DNA from: Streptomyces sp. NBC_00440
Lineage (GTDB): Bacteria; Actinomycetota; Actinomycetes; Streptomycetales; Streptomycetaceae
DNA length: 64,000 nt
Assembly (NCBI RefSeq): GCF_036014215.1
Contig: NZ_CP107921.1
Span: 8,057,501 to 8,121,500 of the forward strand
Direction: 5' to 3'
In this document: one piece after another, positions 53,845 through 61,824 of the stretch
Layout of the letters: the number at the start of each line of letters is the position of its first letter
How positions within the stretch are numbered: position 1 is the stretch's first letter
Notes under the pieces: generated by a model
What the model was told of the DNA's origin: nothing
Databases searched by the model: none
The model's input: the letters and a program-made list of their open reading frames with translations, nothing else
Program-made: the position numbers and the translations under genes

Positions 53845-54774
53845 ATGCACCGCTCACGCATACCGGCCTGCGCGCGCCGCGGACTCGCCGCTTCCGTGGC
53901 AGCCGGAGCGCTGCTCACCCCGCTCGCCGGGGCGACCGCGGCCTCGGCGGCCACCGACGGCGCGCCGACGGAAACGACCGACTCGGCGAGCGCCACCGTG
54001 GGTGGCTCGAAGGTCGTCTGCACCTCGAAGAAGCCCGGCCTGGCACCGGAGCTGTCGCACGACATCGCCGGCGCGCTCAAGGGACGCAAGGACGCGTCGG
54101 CGCTGGCCGTCTATGACCGCACGACCAAGACCAGCTGCGAGTTCAAGGCCACTGCGCATTTTGACTCGGCGAGTGTGGTGAAGGTCACGGTGCTGGGAAC
54201 GCTGCTGCGCGAGGCCGAGGAGTCGCACCGCAAGCTGACCGCGCGCGAGGTGAAACTGACCACGGCCATGATCACGAAGTCCGACAACGACGCCACGTCC
54301 GCTCTCTGGAATCAGCTCGGAGTGACCCGCGTCAAGCACTTCCTCGATCTCGCGAAGATGCGGCACACCGTCCCGGGCGCCGATGGAACGTGGGGCCTCA
54401 CCCAGATCACCGCATCCGACGAGCTCACGCTCATGAAGCTCCTCACGACCAAGAACTCCGTGCTGAACCAGACCTCACGCGGCTACGCCCTGGGCCTGAT
54501 GGCCAAGGTCGAGGCCGACCAGAAGTGGGGTGTGCCCGCGGGCTCACCGGCCACCGCCACGACGCACGTCAAGAACGGCTGGCTGTCCCGTGCGACCGGC
54601 GGATGGCGGGTGCACAGCGTCGGCTTCTTCACCGGGCACGGCCACGACTACGGCATGACCGTTCTCTCCAGCGGAAACAAGACGATGGAGTACGGCATCG
54701 ACACCATCGAGGGTGCCTCCCGCGTCATCCACCGCGATCTGAACAGCAAGGTCCGGGCGGCAGCGAGCCACTGA
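53845..54774 (+). CDS. Secreted beta-lactamase-fold serine hydrolase
   Basis: The 309-residue protein has a signal peptide (cleavage near ASAA, residue 36). The class A fold is shown by S110-V-V-K113 in FDSASVVKVTVLG, S146-D-N148 in ITKSDNDATSALWN, and VKNGW near residue 240 at the KTG position (Asn in place of Thr). Glu166 of true beta-lactamases is not recognisable, so this is more likely a penicillin-binding or D,D-peptidase-like protein of unknown substrate, acting outside the cell. One Cys pair (Cys59, Cys98) could form a disulfide. Monocistronic. Confidence 0.8.
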   Translation: MHRSRIPACARRGLAASVAAGALLTPLAGATAASAATDGAPTETTDSASATVGGSKVVCTSKKPGLAPELSHDIAGALKGRKDASALAVYDRTTKTSCEFKATAHFDSASVVKVTVLGTLLREAEESHRKLTAREVKLTTAMITKSDNDATSALWNQLGVTRVKHFLDLAKMRHTVPGADGTWGLTQITASDELTLMKLLTTKNSVLNQTSRGYALGLMAKVEADQKWGVPAGSPATATTHVKNGWLSRATGGWRVHSVGFFTGHGHDYGMTVLSSGNKTMEYGIDTIEGASRVIHRDLNSKVRAAASH

Positions 54775-54828
54775 GTACCCCTGCCGCTGTCTTCTCGCCC
54801 CTCGGCCGGCAAGTCCGCGTTCACACGC

Positions 54829-56034
54829 TCAGGCCCGGTCGGGCGACTCCGGCTCGACGAGCACGCAGCGCGTGCCGCTGTAGATGGTCGGCATACAGCG
54901 GTTGCAGTGCACACACAGCGACGTGGTGCTCGCCCCGGCGGCATACCGGTTGACCAGGTCCGGCTCCCGCAGCAGCGCCCGCCCCATCGCCACGAAGTCG
55001 AAGCCCTCGGCCATGGCCTGCTCGGCGGTCGCGAGGTCGGCGATCCCGCCGAGCAGTATCAGCGGCAGCTCCAGGGCGGCGCGGAACTGCCGCGCCGAAT
55101 CCAGCAGATAGGCCTCCCGGTAGGCGTAGTCGATGAGGAACCGCTTGCCGAGCAGCCCGACGCCGAGCCGCTGCGGCTGCGGAAAGGCGGCGGCGAACTG
55201 GGGGACCGGGGCCGCGCCGCGGAAGAGGTACATGGGGTTGAGCAGCGAGCTGCCCGCGGTCAGCTCCAGCGCGTCCACCGAGCCGTCATCCTGCAGCCAC
55301 CTGGCGACCTGGAGGCTTTCGTCGAGCCAACTGCCTCCGGGTACGCCGTCGTCCATGTTGAGCTTGGCGGTCACCGCCAAACGGTCGCCGACCGCCTCGC
55401 GCACCGCTCCGGCGATGCCGCGCGCCACCTCGGCGCGGTTGGCGAGGCTGCCGCCGTACCGGTCCGTGCGCCGGTTGAGCCGAGGACTGAGGAACGCACT
55501 GGCGAAGTAGTTGTGCCCGAGGTGGATCTCCACGGCGTCGAAGCCCGAGTCGGCGGCGAACTTCGCCGCCTCTCCGTGGGCCCGGATGATCCGGGTGATG
55601 TCCGCCGGGGTCGCGGCCCGGGCCCATCTCATGCTGAGCGGGTTGAACCGGCGGGTGGGGGCGAGCGCGGGACTCCGGTTGGAGGACCCATCGGCGACGG
55701 GCCCGGCATGGCCGATCTGGGCCGAGACCGCGGCGCCCTCCGCGTGCACCGCCTCGGTCAGGCGGCGCAGCCCCGGGACCGCCTCGGGGCGCAGCCAGAT
55801 CTGCCTGCGCTCGGTGCGGCCCTCCGGAGCGACCGCCAGGTACGCCACGGTGGTCATGCCCACACCGCCGGCCGCGGGAGCGCGGTGATACTCGATGAGC
55901 CGCTCCGTGACCAGTGCGTCGGGCGTGGCGCCCTCGAACGTCGCCGCCTTGATGATCCGGTTGCGCAGGGACAGCGGACCGAGCCGCGCCGGTCCGAGCA
56001 CCTGCGGGATGTTGTGGAGAGCCGGCGAGGCCAT
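54829..56034 (-). CDS. NADH:flavin oxidoreductase (OYE-like) with iron-sulfur cysteines
   Basis: The 401-residue protein has the FMN-binding TIM barrel of old yellow enzyme relatives: LSLRNRIIKAATFEG, VSAQIGHAGP, GFDAVEIHLGHNYFASAFLSPRLNRRTDRYGGSLANRAEVA, LILLGGIADLATAEQAM and GFDFVAMGRALLREPDLVNRY. At the C-terminus C374-x2-C377-x2-C380-x9-C390 resembles the 4Fe-4S site of the 2,4-dienoyl-CoA reductase/TMADH branch, but the C-terminal FAD domain is absent. It reduces an activated C=C bond with NAD(P)H. Start 56034 with GAGAGG upstream. A TetR-type operator lies 60-77 bases upstream. Confidence 0.9.
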   Translation of the reverse strand: MASPALHNIPQVLGPARLGPLSLRNRIIKAATFEGATPDALVTERLIEYHRAPAAGGVGMTTVAYLAVAPEGRTERRQIWLRPEAVPGLRRLTEAVHAEGAAVSAQIGHAGPVADGSSNRSPALAPTRRFNPLSMRWARAATPADITRIIRAHGEAAKFAADSGFDAVEIHLGHNYFASAFLSPRLNRRTDRYGGSLANRAEVARGIAGAVREAVGDRLAVTAKLNMDDGVPGGSWLDESLQVARWLQDDGSVDALELTAGSSLLNPMYLFRGAAPVPQFAAAFPQPQRLGVGLLGKRFLIDYAYREAYLLDSARQFRAALELPLILLGGIADLATAEQAMAEGFDFVAMGRALLREPDLVNRYAAGASTTSLCVHCNRCMPTIYSGTRCVLVEPESPDRA

Positions 56035-56093
56035 CGGTCATCCTCTCTGAGCGTCATGGTGAGAGGCGAGGCTAAGGCCTCAGGGCCGAATTG

Positions 56094-56111
56094 TTAACGA
56101 GCATGCGTTAA
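56094..56111. promoter_or_regulatory. TetR operator upstream of the OYE gene
   Basis: TTAACG-N6-CGTTAA, a near-perfect 18-base palindrome. It has the same half-sites and the same spacing as the palindrome in front of the TetR gene (58312-58327), indicating shared control. Confidence 0.65.
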
Positions 56112-56167
56112 TTTCTGTGGAACGAGCGGCCGCCGCTACGGTGTTCTCTGCCGGGCCCCGTGTGTGC

Positions 56168-56578
56168 TCAGGGCGCGCGAGAGTCGCTGTGGCGCCTGTG
56201 CAGGGCGGGCCCGATGGTGGCGAAGGCCACGCACAGCCCGGCTCCGGCGATGATCTGGGCGCTCTGCGGAGGGATCCAGCACTGGAGCAGGTAATCGAGG
56301 GCGAGTGCCGAGGCGATCAGCAGCAGCTTGGCGAGGAACAGATCGCGCACCGGGAGCCTGCCCAGAACGCCGTCTCCTCGCCGGTGCCGCACGCGCCACC
56401 GGCGCACCAACTGCACGGCGCTCATGGCGGCCAGCATGATGGCCAGCAACTGCAGGGCGTGCTGCCATGCCGGACCGCTCTCCGAGGCCCAGCGCCAGCC
56501 GAAGTACAGGCCGGCGCCCCAGAAAGCGGCGTGGACCAGGCGGTGCCGGGTCGGGGCCGGGCTCCGTTCCGTCGACAC
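56168..56578 (-). CDS. Small membrane protein of unknown function
   Basis: 136 residues with three to four hydrophobic segments (LVHAAFWGAGLYFGW; ALQLLAIMLAAMSAVQLV; LFLAKLLLIASALALDYLLQCWI; IIAGAGLCVAFATIG). GTG 56578 is preferred because GGAGG lies five bases upstream; GTG 56599, overlapping the TauD stop, is an alternative. I do not recognise the family. It follows the TauD-like gene and is probably co-transcribed with it. Confidence 0.6.
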   Translation of the reverse strand: MSTERSPAPTRHRLVHAAFWGAGLYFGWRWASESGPAWQHALQLLAIMLAAMSAVQLVRRWRVRHRRGDGVLGRLPVRDLFLAKLLLIASALALDYLLQCWIPPQSAQIIAGAGLCVAFATIGPALHRRHSDSRAP

Positions 56579-56595
56579 GTCTGCCTCCGGCACGG

Positions 56596-57531
56596 TCACT
56601 GGGGGCGGTCCCCGAGGATGGTCACGCGCTCCATGACGCGGGTATGGGGGTAGTAGTCGCCGCTGGCGTAGTGCTGGGTGGCACGGTTGTCCCAGAAGGC
56701 GACGGTGTCGGCACGCCAGCGCAGGCGGCACTGGTACTCGGGGTGGCGGGCCTGGTCGTACAGGAACTCCAGGAGTTCGCGGCCCTCCTGCCCGGACAGG
56801 CCCTCGATGTGCTGGGTGAAGATCCGGTTGACGTAGATGAGCCTGCGGCCGCTCTCCGGAAGCGTGCGGACCACGGGGTGCGCCACCGCCGGGTACTTCT
56901 GCTGCATGCGCGCGAGGTCGTCGGGGCCGAGCCGACGGCCGAAACTTCGGGTGAAGTCATGGACTGCGCACAGGCCTTCCAGCCTCGTCCTCACATCTTC
57001 GGGCAGCCCGTCATAGGCGGCGGCCATGTCGGCCCACAGTGTGTCGCCGCCCACGTCGGGCACGTGCACGGCGCGCAGGATGGAGCCCATCGGCGGCGTG
57101 GTCTCGAAGGAGGCGTCGGAATGCCAGACGTTCTCCACGGCCGGAGAGTCGGCGCCCCGGGAGAGCCGGACCACCTCGGGCAGATCGGCCTTGGGCAGGA
57201 ACGGATGGACCTCCGGGGTACCCCACCAGCGGGCCAGATCACGGTGCTGAATCGGCGTCAGGCGCTGGTCGCGGAAGAACAGCACCTTCCACTCCAGCAG
57301 CGCGCGGTGCAGCTCCTGGTGCAGCTCATGGGTGAGCGGCCGGGCCAGGTCCACGCCGGAGATCTCGGCGCCGATGGCCGGGCTGCACGGAGCGAGGCCG
57401 AACAACTCGTAGGGCAGGCCGGGGGTGAACTTCCCGGTGGGGGTCAACTCGCGTACAGGCACGGCGGATACGCCGTTGTCGAATACCGGGCGGTCACCAC
57501 GGCGTGCGGTATCGGTGAGGGATGTGCTCAT
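56596..57531 (-). CDS. TauD/TfdA-family Fe(II)/2-oxoglutarate dioxygenase
   Basis: The 311-residue protein has the 2-His-1-carboxylate triad: H137-x-D139 in VWHSDASF and distal H287 in NRATQHYASGDY, with Arg298 (HTRVMERV) for 2-oxoglutarate. It resembles taurine dioxygenase, which releases sulfite from taurine, but the substrate could be other. It lies 61 bases after the TetR gene on the same strand, so it probably belongs to that operon, and its stop lies close to the small membrane protein gene. Confidence 0.9.
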   Translation of the reverse strand: MSTSLTDTARRGDRPVFDNGVSAVPVRELTPTGKFTPGLPYELFGLAPCSPAIGAEISGVDLARPLTHELHQELHRALLEWKVLFFRDQRLTPIQHRDLARWWGTPEVHPFLPKADLPEVVRLSRGADSPAVENVWHSDASFETTPPMGSILRAVHVPDVGGDTLWADMAAAYDGLPEDVRTRLEGLCAVHDFTRSFGRRLGPDDLARMQQKYPAVAHPVVRTLPESGRRLIYVNRIFTQHIEGLSGQEGRELLEFLYDQARHPEYQCRLRWRADTVAFWDNRATQHYASGDYYPHTRVMERVTILGDRPQ

Positions 57532-57592
57532 GACTGGGCCTCCTGGGGACTTCAGGGCCGGGTCGGGGCGGGATGTGTGCGGGAACGCCGGT

Positions 57593-58300
57593 TCAGCTGC
57601 CGCGTACCGCGGTGCCGGCCCCGCCCTCGGCGAGCGCCAGGGTCGACGGCCGGCACGGCGCGGTGAGGACGGCTGCTCCGGTGTCGATCAGACCGGAGAT
57701 GAACAGCTTCGCGGGGCCGAGCTCGCGCAGCCCGTCGGAATGCAGCCGGGCCTCGCGGTCGGCGAGCGAGTGAGTGAGGAAGCCGGTGAAGTGCCACCAT
57801 CGCTGCAGGTCGAGCGGTGCGGGCAGGCCCTCGCCGGCCAGCACCTTGCGGGCACGCTCGTGCAGCCGCATCAGACCGTTCGTCCCCGGCCGCGCCTCCA
57901 GGTCGCTCAGCGTGAGGGTGGCGACATCGGGATGGAGGGTGTAGGTGGCCTGCACGCAGAACCGCAGGTACCAGCTGCCGCCCGGCGCGGCCTCCAGCAA
58001 CTCGGCCAGCGGCAGGACGAACGCCTCAGCGATCGCGTACGGATCGCTGCCCCGCCCCTCCCGGTCGAAGCCGTCGATGAGCGCGGTCCTGCGCACGTCG
58101 ATCGGGACCTGCCGGTGCTCGAAGACCGCGTCGACCAGGCCCTGTTTGGAGCCGAAGTGGTACTGGACCGCATTGTCGTTGCGCTGGCCCGCATCCGCGG
58201 CGATCTTCCGCATCGAGACCGCGTTGATGCCGTGCTCCGCGAAGAGGCGCTCGGCGGTCGCAATCAGATGAAGCCGGGTCGACGCGCTCTGACTATCCAT
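57593..58300 (-). CDS. TetR-family regulator of the OYE/TauD region
   Basis: The 235-residue protein has a TetR helix-turn-helix (RLHLIATAERLFAEHGINAVSMRKIAADAGQRNDNAVQYHFGSKQGLVDAVF) and a helical ligand domain. The promoter is unusually clear: TTGAAT and TAGATT with 17 bases between, and ATG seven bases after the -10 box, so the mRNA should be leaderless. A perfect 16-base palindrome fills the spacer, so it should repress itself and, through the same half-sites at 56094-56111, the OYE gene. Confidence 0.92.
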   Translation of the reverse strand: MDSQSASTRLHLIATAERLFAEHGINAVSMRKIAADAGQRNDNAVQYHFGSKQGLVDAVFEHRQVPIDVRRTALIDGFDREGRGSDPYAIAEAFVLPLAELLEAAPGGSWYLRFCVQATYTLHPDVATLTLSDLEARPGTNGLMRLHERARKVLAGEGLPAPLDLQRWWHFTGFLTHSLADREARLHSDGLRELGPAKLFISGLIDTGAAVLTAPCRPSTLALAEGGAGTAVRGS

Positions 58301-58307
58301 AAGATGG

Positions 58308-58336
58308 AATCTAACGCAGCTGCGTTAACAATTCAA
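58308..58336 (-). promoter_or_regulatory. TetR promoter with perfect palindromic operator in the spacer
   Basis: On the minus strand: -35 TTGAAT (58331-58336), -10 TAGATT (58308-58313), spacer 17 bases. TAACGCAGCTGCGTTA (58312-58327) is a perfect 16-base palindrome within and next to the spacer. Start codon at 58300 is seven bases past the -10 box. Confidence 0.75.
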
Positions 58337-58434
58337 TGAACAGGGTGCCGCCTCTCCGGGCGGGTGTTCTCCGGCTCGCGGCAGCGGGAAGCTCGCCACC
58401 TCGAACGAAGGCCGTGCGCGTCCATCACCGCGTC

Positions 58435-59790
58435 TCAGCTTGAAGAAGCGACCGGGCGGAGGCGTACCGGGAGCGCCTGGTGGCCGTTGCTGATCAGTGA
58501 GGCGACTGGCTTCAAATCCCCTGCCGGTACGGCGAGTTCGACATCGGGGAACCGCTCGAACAACTGCTGGAGCGCGGTCGCGACCTCAAGGCGGGCCAGT
58601 GGTGCGCCGAGGTAGAAGTGGACGCCGTGGCCGAAGGCGAGATGCTCCGGTGCGATGCGGGTGACATCGAAGGTGTCGGCGTCCTCGCCGTGCCATGCGG
58701 GATGGCGGTTGGCTGCCGCGTACGAGGCGAGGATCGCTTCGCCCCGGCCGATCGTGCGGCCGTCGGGCAGGGTGATGTCGCGTACGGCGTAACGCAGCGG
58801 CAGATGCTTGACCGCGGGTTCCACGCGCAGCGTCTCTTCGACGACGTCGGGCCAGGAGGCCTTCCCGCAGCGGACGTGGGCGAGTTGGGCGGGATCGGTC
58901 AGCAGGGCGGTGATCGCCTGGTCGATCAGGTTGACGGTCGTCTCGTAGCCGGCGCTGATCATCAGCAGCAGTGTGTCGCGGAGTTCCCGTTCGGTGAGCG
59001 CCGACCCGTCGCCCTCGTCGTCCCGTGCGGCAATGAGCAGAGACGTCATGTCGTCGCCCGGCCGGGTCCGCTTCGCGGCGACGAGATCGTCCAGAACCTC
59101 GTAGAGCAGGCCTGTGTTGGCGGTGGCCTGCTCCACCGAGAGGGTTGTGTCGAAGACACCGTTGACAACTGCCCGGAACTCTTCGCTCCGGTCGCTGGGC
59201 AGCCCCATCAGATGGCTGATGACACGGATGGGCAGCGGGTGTGCGAGACGCGTGCGGAGGTCGACCGGTTCCCCGGCCTCCGCTTCTTCCCGTTCTTCCA
59301 AGGCGTCGATCAGCCCGGATGTGAGGGCCTCGATGCGGTGCTTCAGTGCGGTGATCCGCCGGGCGCTGAAGGCGGGGGCGACCAGCCGCCGCAGTCTGCG
59401 GTGCTCGCTGCCGTAGGCGGTGAACATGTTCTCGACGGCGATCCACAGGGCGAGTGGCCATGTCTGCACGACTTCGGGAAACGCGGGCCAGTGCTGCCGC
59501 GCGTCCTTGGAGACGTCAGGGCTGGTCAGTAACTTCTTCAGCAGTGCGGGGTCGGTGACGGCCCACGCCGTGACGCCGAGGATGTCGACGCGGGCGGCGG
59601 CGCCCTGCGCGCGTAGCTCCCGGTGTTCGGCGTGGGATGCGGCTCCGGTGGGGTCGAGCACGATGGGCCCGGAGGCGATGGGCCCGGAGGTGATGGGCTC
59701 GGGGGCGGCGGGCTCGGCGGCGGGCTCGGGGTTGACCACGGTGGAGTTCTCCATCTCGAATCCGGACATGGTCCGCGAAGCGAAGGCCAT
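58435..59790 (-). CDS. Cytochrome P450 with Cys-to-Tyr heme ligand
   Basis: The 451-residue protein has the P450 I-helix [11 protein letters not shown], the ExxR motif EETLRVEP, the PERF-like region and the heme loop [18 protein letters not shown]. The canonical loop is F-G-x-G-x-H-x-C-x-G; here Tyr393 (codon TAC, 58612-58614) replaces the thiolate Cys. All other parts look intact and in frame, so this is not a decayed copy. Normal P450 thiolate chemistry is excluded; it might be heme-free, differently ligated or a partner protein. The first 45 residues are Pro/Ala/Ser-rich and coded by 15-base repeats; starts at 59790, 59769 or 59754 are possible. No redox partner gene nearby. Confidence 0.85.
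   Translation of the reverse strand: MAFASRTMSGFEMENSTVVNPEPAAEPAAPEPITSGPIASGPIVLDPTGAASHAEHRELRAQGAAARVDILGVTAWAVTDPALLKKLLTSPDVSKDARQHWPAFPEVVQTWPLALWIAVENMFTAYGSEHRRLRRLVAPAFSARRITALKHRIEALTSGLIDALEEREEAEAGEPVDLRTRLAHPLPIRVISHLMGLPSDRSEEFRAVVNGVFDTTLSVEQATANTGLLYEVLDDLVAAKRTRPGDDMTSLLIAARDDEGDGSALTERELRDTLLLMISAGYETTVNLIDQAITALLTDPAQLAHVRCGKASWPDVVEETLRVEPAVKHLPLRYAVRDITLPDGRTIGRGEAILASYAAANRHPAWHGEDADTFDVTRIAPEHLAFGHGVHFYLGAPLARLEVATALQQLFERFPDVELAVPAGDLKPVASLISNGHQALPVRLRPVASSS
59662..59706 (-). repeat. 15-base tandem repeat inside the P450 N-terminal region
   Basis: Forward-strand units GATGGGCCCGGAGGC, GATGGGCCCGGAGGT and GATGGGCTCGGGGGC code for an imperfect PIASGPI-like repeat in the disordered N-terminus of the P450. 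Unit length is a multiple of three. Confidence 0.8.
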
Positions 59791-60117
59791 GGGGCTGGGG
59801 GAGGGGGCAGGATCCTGTGCGGAGCGGATCGGTCGCCGCTGTCTCCGGTTGTCTCCGGTACGGAAGCCGCCGGATGGCGCCCTGGGGAAACGCGCGGGGT
59901 CGGCGGCTGCTGGAGCTTGCCCTACCCAGGCGGCGACGCGTCAATACCCAAGTGTCCGCACCTGTCGATGTGTTCAGGGGGCCGCGCGCTCCCAGGTCAC
60001 TCCCGTGTCACTCCCTTCCATGATCACTTCTTGGAGTGACGGAGGCATCACGCTGTGTGTGTCTGGGCAGATCGGGATCGCACGCACACACCGTCATGAA
60101 GGGAACCCGAAGTCCAT
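59791..60117. other. 327-base gap with repeated GTCACTCC
   Basis: No gene. GTCACTCC occurs at 59996 and 60007 as direct repeats 11 bases apart, and the complement GGAGTGAC at 60033-60040 gives an inverted repeat. This group lies about 80-120 bases upstream of the small secreted protein gene and could be its operator. Confidence 0.4.
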
Positions 60118-60489
60118 ATGAACGCTCAGCCCCGTCCGCGCCGCACCTTCCGCCGCATCTTCACCGCCGCACTCGGCGCGGCGGCCCTCACGCTCACCTT
60201 CTCCGGCTCCGCCCAGGCTGCGGAGGGCGACTTCACCTACGTATTCCATGACCCGAGCGGCGCCCCGCACCTCGGGCACCTGACCGATCCGCCGAGCCGG
60301 GAGTGCATCACGCTCCCTCAGGTGGCGGACGAGTGGCTCACGCCCTCCGCCCACAGTCCGCGCAACTTCACCGATGCCACGGCGACCGTCTTCACCGGAG
60401 CCGGCTGCCGGGGCGACCACTTCTCCCTCCGGCCCCACGGAGGGCACGCCTCGGAGCGGCTGAAGCTGCGGTCGGTTGTCTTCTCCTGA
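60118..60489 (+). CDS. Small secreted protein, beta/gamma-crystallin-like
   Basis: A 123-residue product with a Sec signal (MNAQPRPRRTFRRIFTAALG...AQAA, cleavage near residue 35). The mature part ends FTDATATVFTGAGCRGDHFSLRPHGG followed by LKLRSVVFS, with two Cys (in RECITL and AGCRG). This is the layout of small secreted Streptomyces proteins related to the peptidase inhibitor I36/crystallin fold. Function unknown. ATG 60118 lacks a good ribosome binding site. Followed by a perfect hairpin. Confidence 0.65.
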   Translation: MNAQPRPRRTFRRIFTAALGAAALTLTFSGSAQAAEGDFTYVFHDPSGAPHLGHLTDPPSRECITLPQVADEWLTPSAHSPRNFTDATATVFTGAGCRGDHFSLRPHGGHASERLKLRSVVFS

Positions 60490-60558
60490 TCCCTGGCCCT
60501 GATCCTGGCCTGATCTCTGATCCGCTGGATTCAGTGAGCTGCTGAGCCGCCGATCCGC

Positions 60559-60592
60559 GCGCTCGGCTCCTCGGGCCCGAGGAGCCGAGCGC
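60559..60592. terminator. Perfect 34-base palindromic terminator
   Basis: The arms GCGCTCGGCTCCTCGGG and CCCGAGGAGCCGAGCGC are exact complements with no spacer, a 34-base palindrome. It ends the secreted protein transcript and may also act as a cruciform-forming site. Confidence 0.7.
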
Positions 60593-60632
60593 CAGGGCCG
60601 TTCCCACGCCCGGGATGGAATCCCCACCGTTT

Positions 60633-60666
60633 AGGTATGGTGGCGGTGATACCTGCAGCGGCAGGT
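60633..60666. promoter_or_regulatory. ArsR operator candidates
   Basis: AGGTAT-N10-ATACCT (60633-60654) is a perfect 6-base inverted repeat, followed by ACCTGC-N4-GCAGGT (60651-60666), also perfect. They overlap at ACCT. Both are 50-80 bases before the ArsR gene, as usual for autoregulated ArsR genes. Confidence 0.5.
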
Positions 60667-60711
60667 CGGGCTACGCGGTACGAAGCAATCCGTATCCGAG
60701 GGTGAGGGATC

Positions 60712-61044
60712 ATGGCGGACGAGCTGGGGCATCCGACCCCTGAGGAAATGGACCTCGGCAAGGTCCTGACGGCCCTTTCCGATCCGCTGCGCCGCCGCGT
60801 CGTGACGGAGCTGATCGTCGAGCCGGGGGATGCGGAGCGCACCTGCGCATCCTTCAACCTGCCGGTCTCGAAGTCGACTTGTACCCATCACTTCCGGGTG
60901 CTGCGCGAGTCTGGGCTGGTCACGGATATGGACTACGGCAACCGCCGCGGGGTGCGACTCAGGCGGCTGGAGGTCGATCAGCGGTTCCCCGGCCTGCTGG
61001 CGTTGCTCGCCCAGGACGCCGGGACCGCCCGTCCGCAGGCATAG
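60712..61044 (+). CDS. ArsR-family transcriptional regulator
   Basis: The 110-residue winged-helix protein has VLTALSDPLRRRVVTELIVEPGD, then NLPVSKSTCTHHFRVLRESGLVTDMDYGNRRGVRLRR, the ArsR recognition and wing. CTHHF differs from metal-binding CVC types; Cys in this helix could sense redox or metals. No adjacent resistance gene is seen. GAGGGTGAGGG upstream of ATG 60712. Two inverted repeats upstream suggest autorepression. Confidence 0.9.
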   Translation: MADELGHPTPEEMDLGKVLTALSDPLRRRVVTELIVEPGDAERTCASFNLPVSKSTCTHHFRVLRESGLVTDMDYGNRRGVRLRRLEVDQRFPGLLALLAQDAGTARPQA

Positions 61045-61109
61045 CACCCCGGCGCTCTGCCCGACCCGGAACGCATCCCGTCGCCCGGGTCGTGTCCGAG
61101 CCCCCGAGC

Positions 61110-61748
61110 TCAGCGGCCGATACTCTTCGGCGTGCGGCGGCGCAGCCACTCCGAGGGCTTGCGGTATGGGGGCCGGGCGGTGATGTCGCCACCGCGGGAC
61201 CGCCCGGACAGCTGCACACGAAGCGTGACGGGAGCGTCCGGGCCTGATGCCGGCCGGATCTTGACGTCGCCGCTGCTGCGCTCCAGGTCGTCAATGTCGA
61301 CCACGATGCCCGGCCGGGTCACCAGGGTCAGGTTTCCCCCGATGCGCAGATCGACTTCGATGTGCAGGGTGCTGTGGGTGATCACCGCGTCGGTGAAGTC
61401 CAGCTTCGCATCGCCGAACATCAGCCGGATCTCCATGCGGCGCGGAACCAGCCAGCGGCCGGTGCGGGTGACATCGCCGAAACGCTGGTCGATGCGGACC
61501 AGTTCCCTGGCTTGTGGGGGCATTCCTTCCGACGGCAGATCGGCGGTCAGCTCGGCCAGTTGGTCCAGGGTGCGGGCGGAGAGTGCGGCGTCCAGGCGCT
61601 CGTCCAGCTCGGCCGCGGTGAGCCGGCCGTCGCCCGCGGCCACCTGCAGAATTTCGACGACCTGGTCCCGCTCGCGGTCGGACGCCCGCAGTGCGGGCGT
61701 CGTGCCGTTCCCGGAAGAGTCGTCAGCTGGCCTCAGTTCACCCGTCAT
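61110..61748 (-). CDS. DUF1707 plus LiaF-like cell-wall-stress domain protein
   Basis: The 212-residue protein has an N-terminal DUF1707 (RASDRERDQVVEILQVAAGDGRLTAAELDERLDAALSARTLDQLAELTADLP). It ends with a beta-rich region of the LiaF/cell-wall-active antibiotics response type (RMEIRLMFGDAKLDFTDAVI, LHIEVDLRIGGNLTLVTRPGIVVDID). No membrane segment. Function in actinobacteria unknown, possibly stress sensing. ATG 61748; the longer in-frame region to 62093 is antisense to its neighbour. Confidence 0.85.
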   Translation of the reverse strand: MTGELRPADDSSGNGTTPALRASDRERDQVVEILQVAAGDGRLTAAELDERLDAALSARTLDQLAELTADLPSEGMPPQARELVRIDQRFGDVTRTGRWLVPRRMEIRLMFGDAKLDFTDAVITHSTLHIEVDLRIGGNLTLVTRPGIVVDIDDLERSSGDVKIRPASGPDAPVTLRVQLSGRSRGGDITARPPYRKPSEWLRRRTPKSIGR

Positions 61749-61824
61749 GCCCGCATTCTGGTCGACAGCCCAGGGTCCCGCAACACTGGGTGATGGCGGT
61801 CGATGGTGAGTGATTCCCGGGGAG

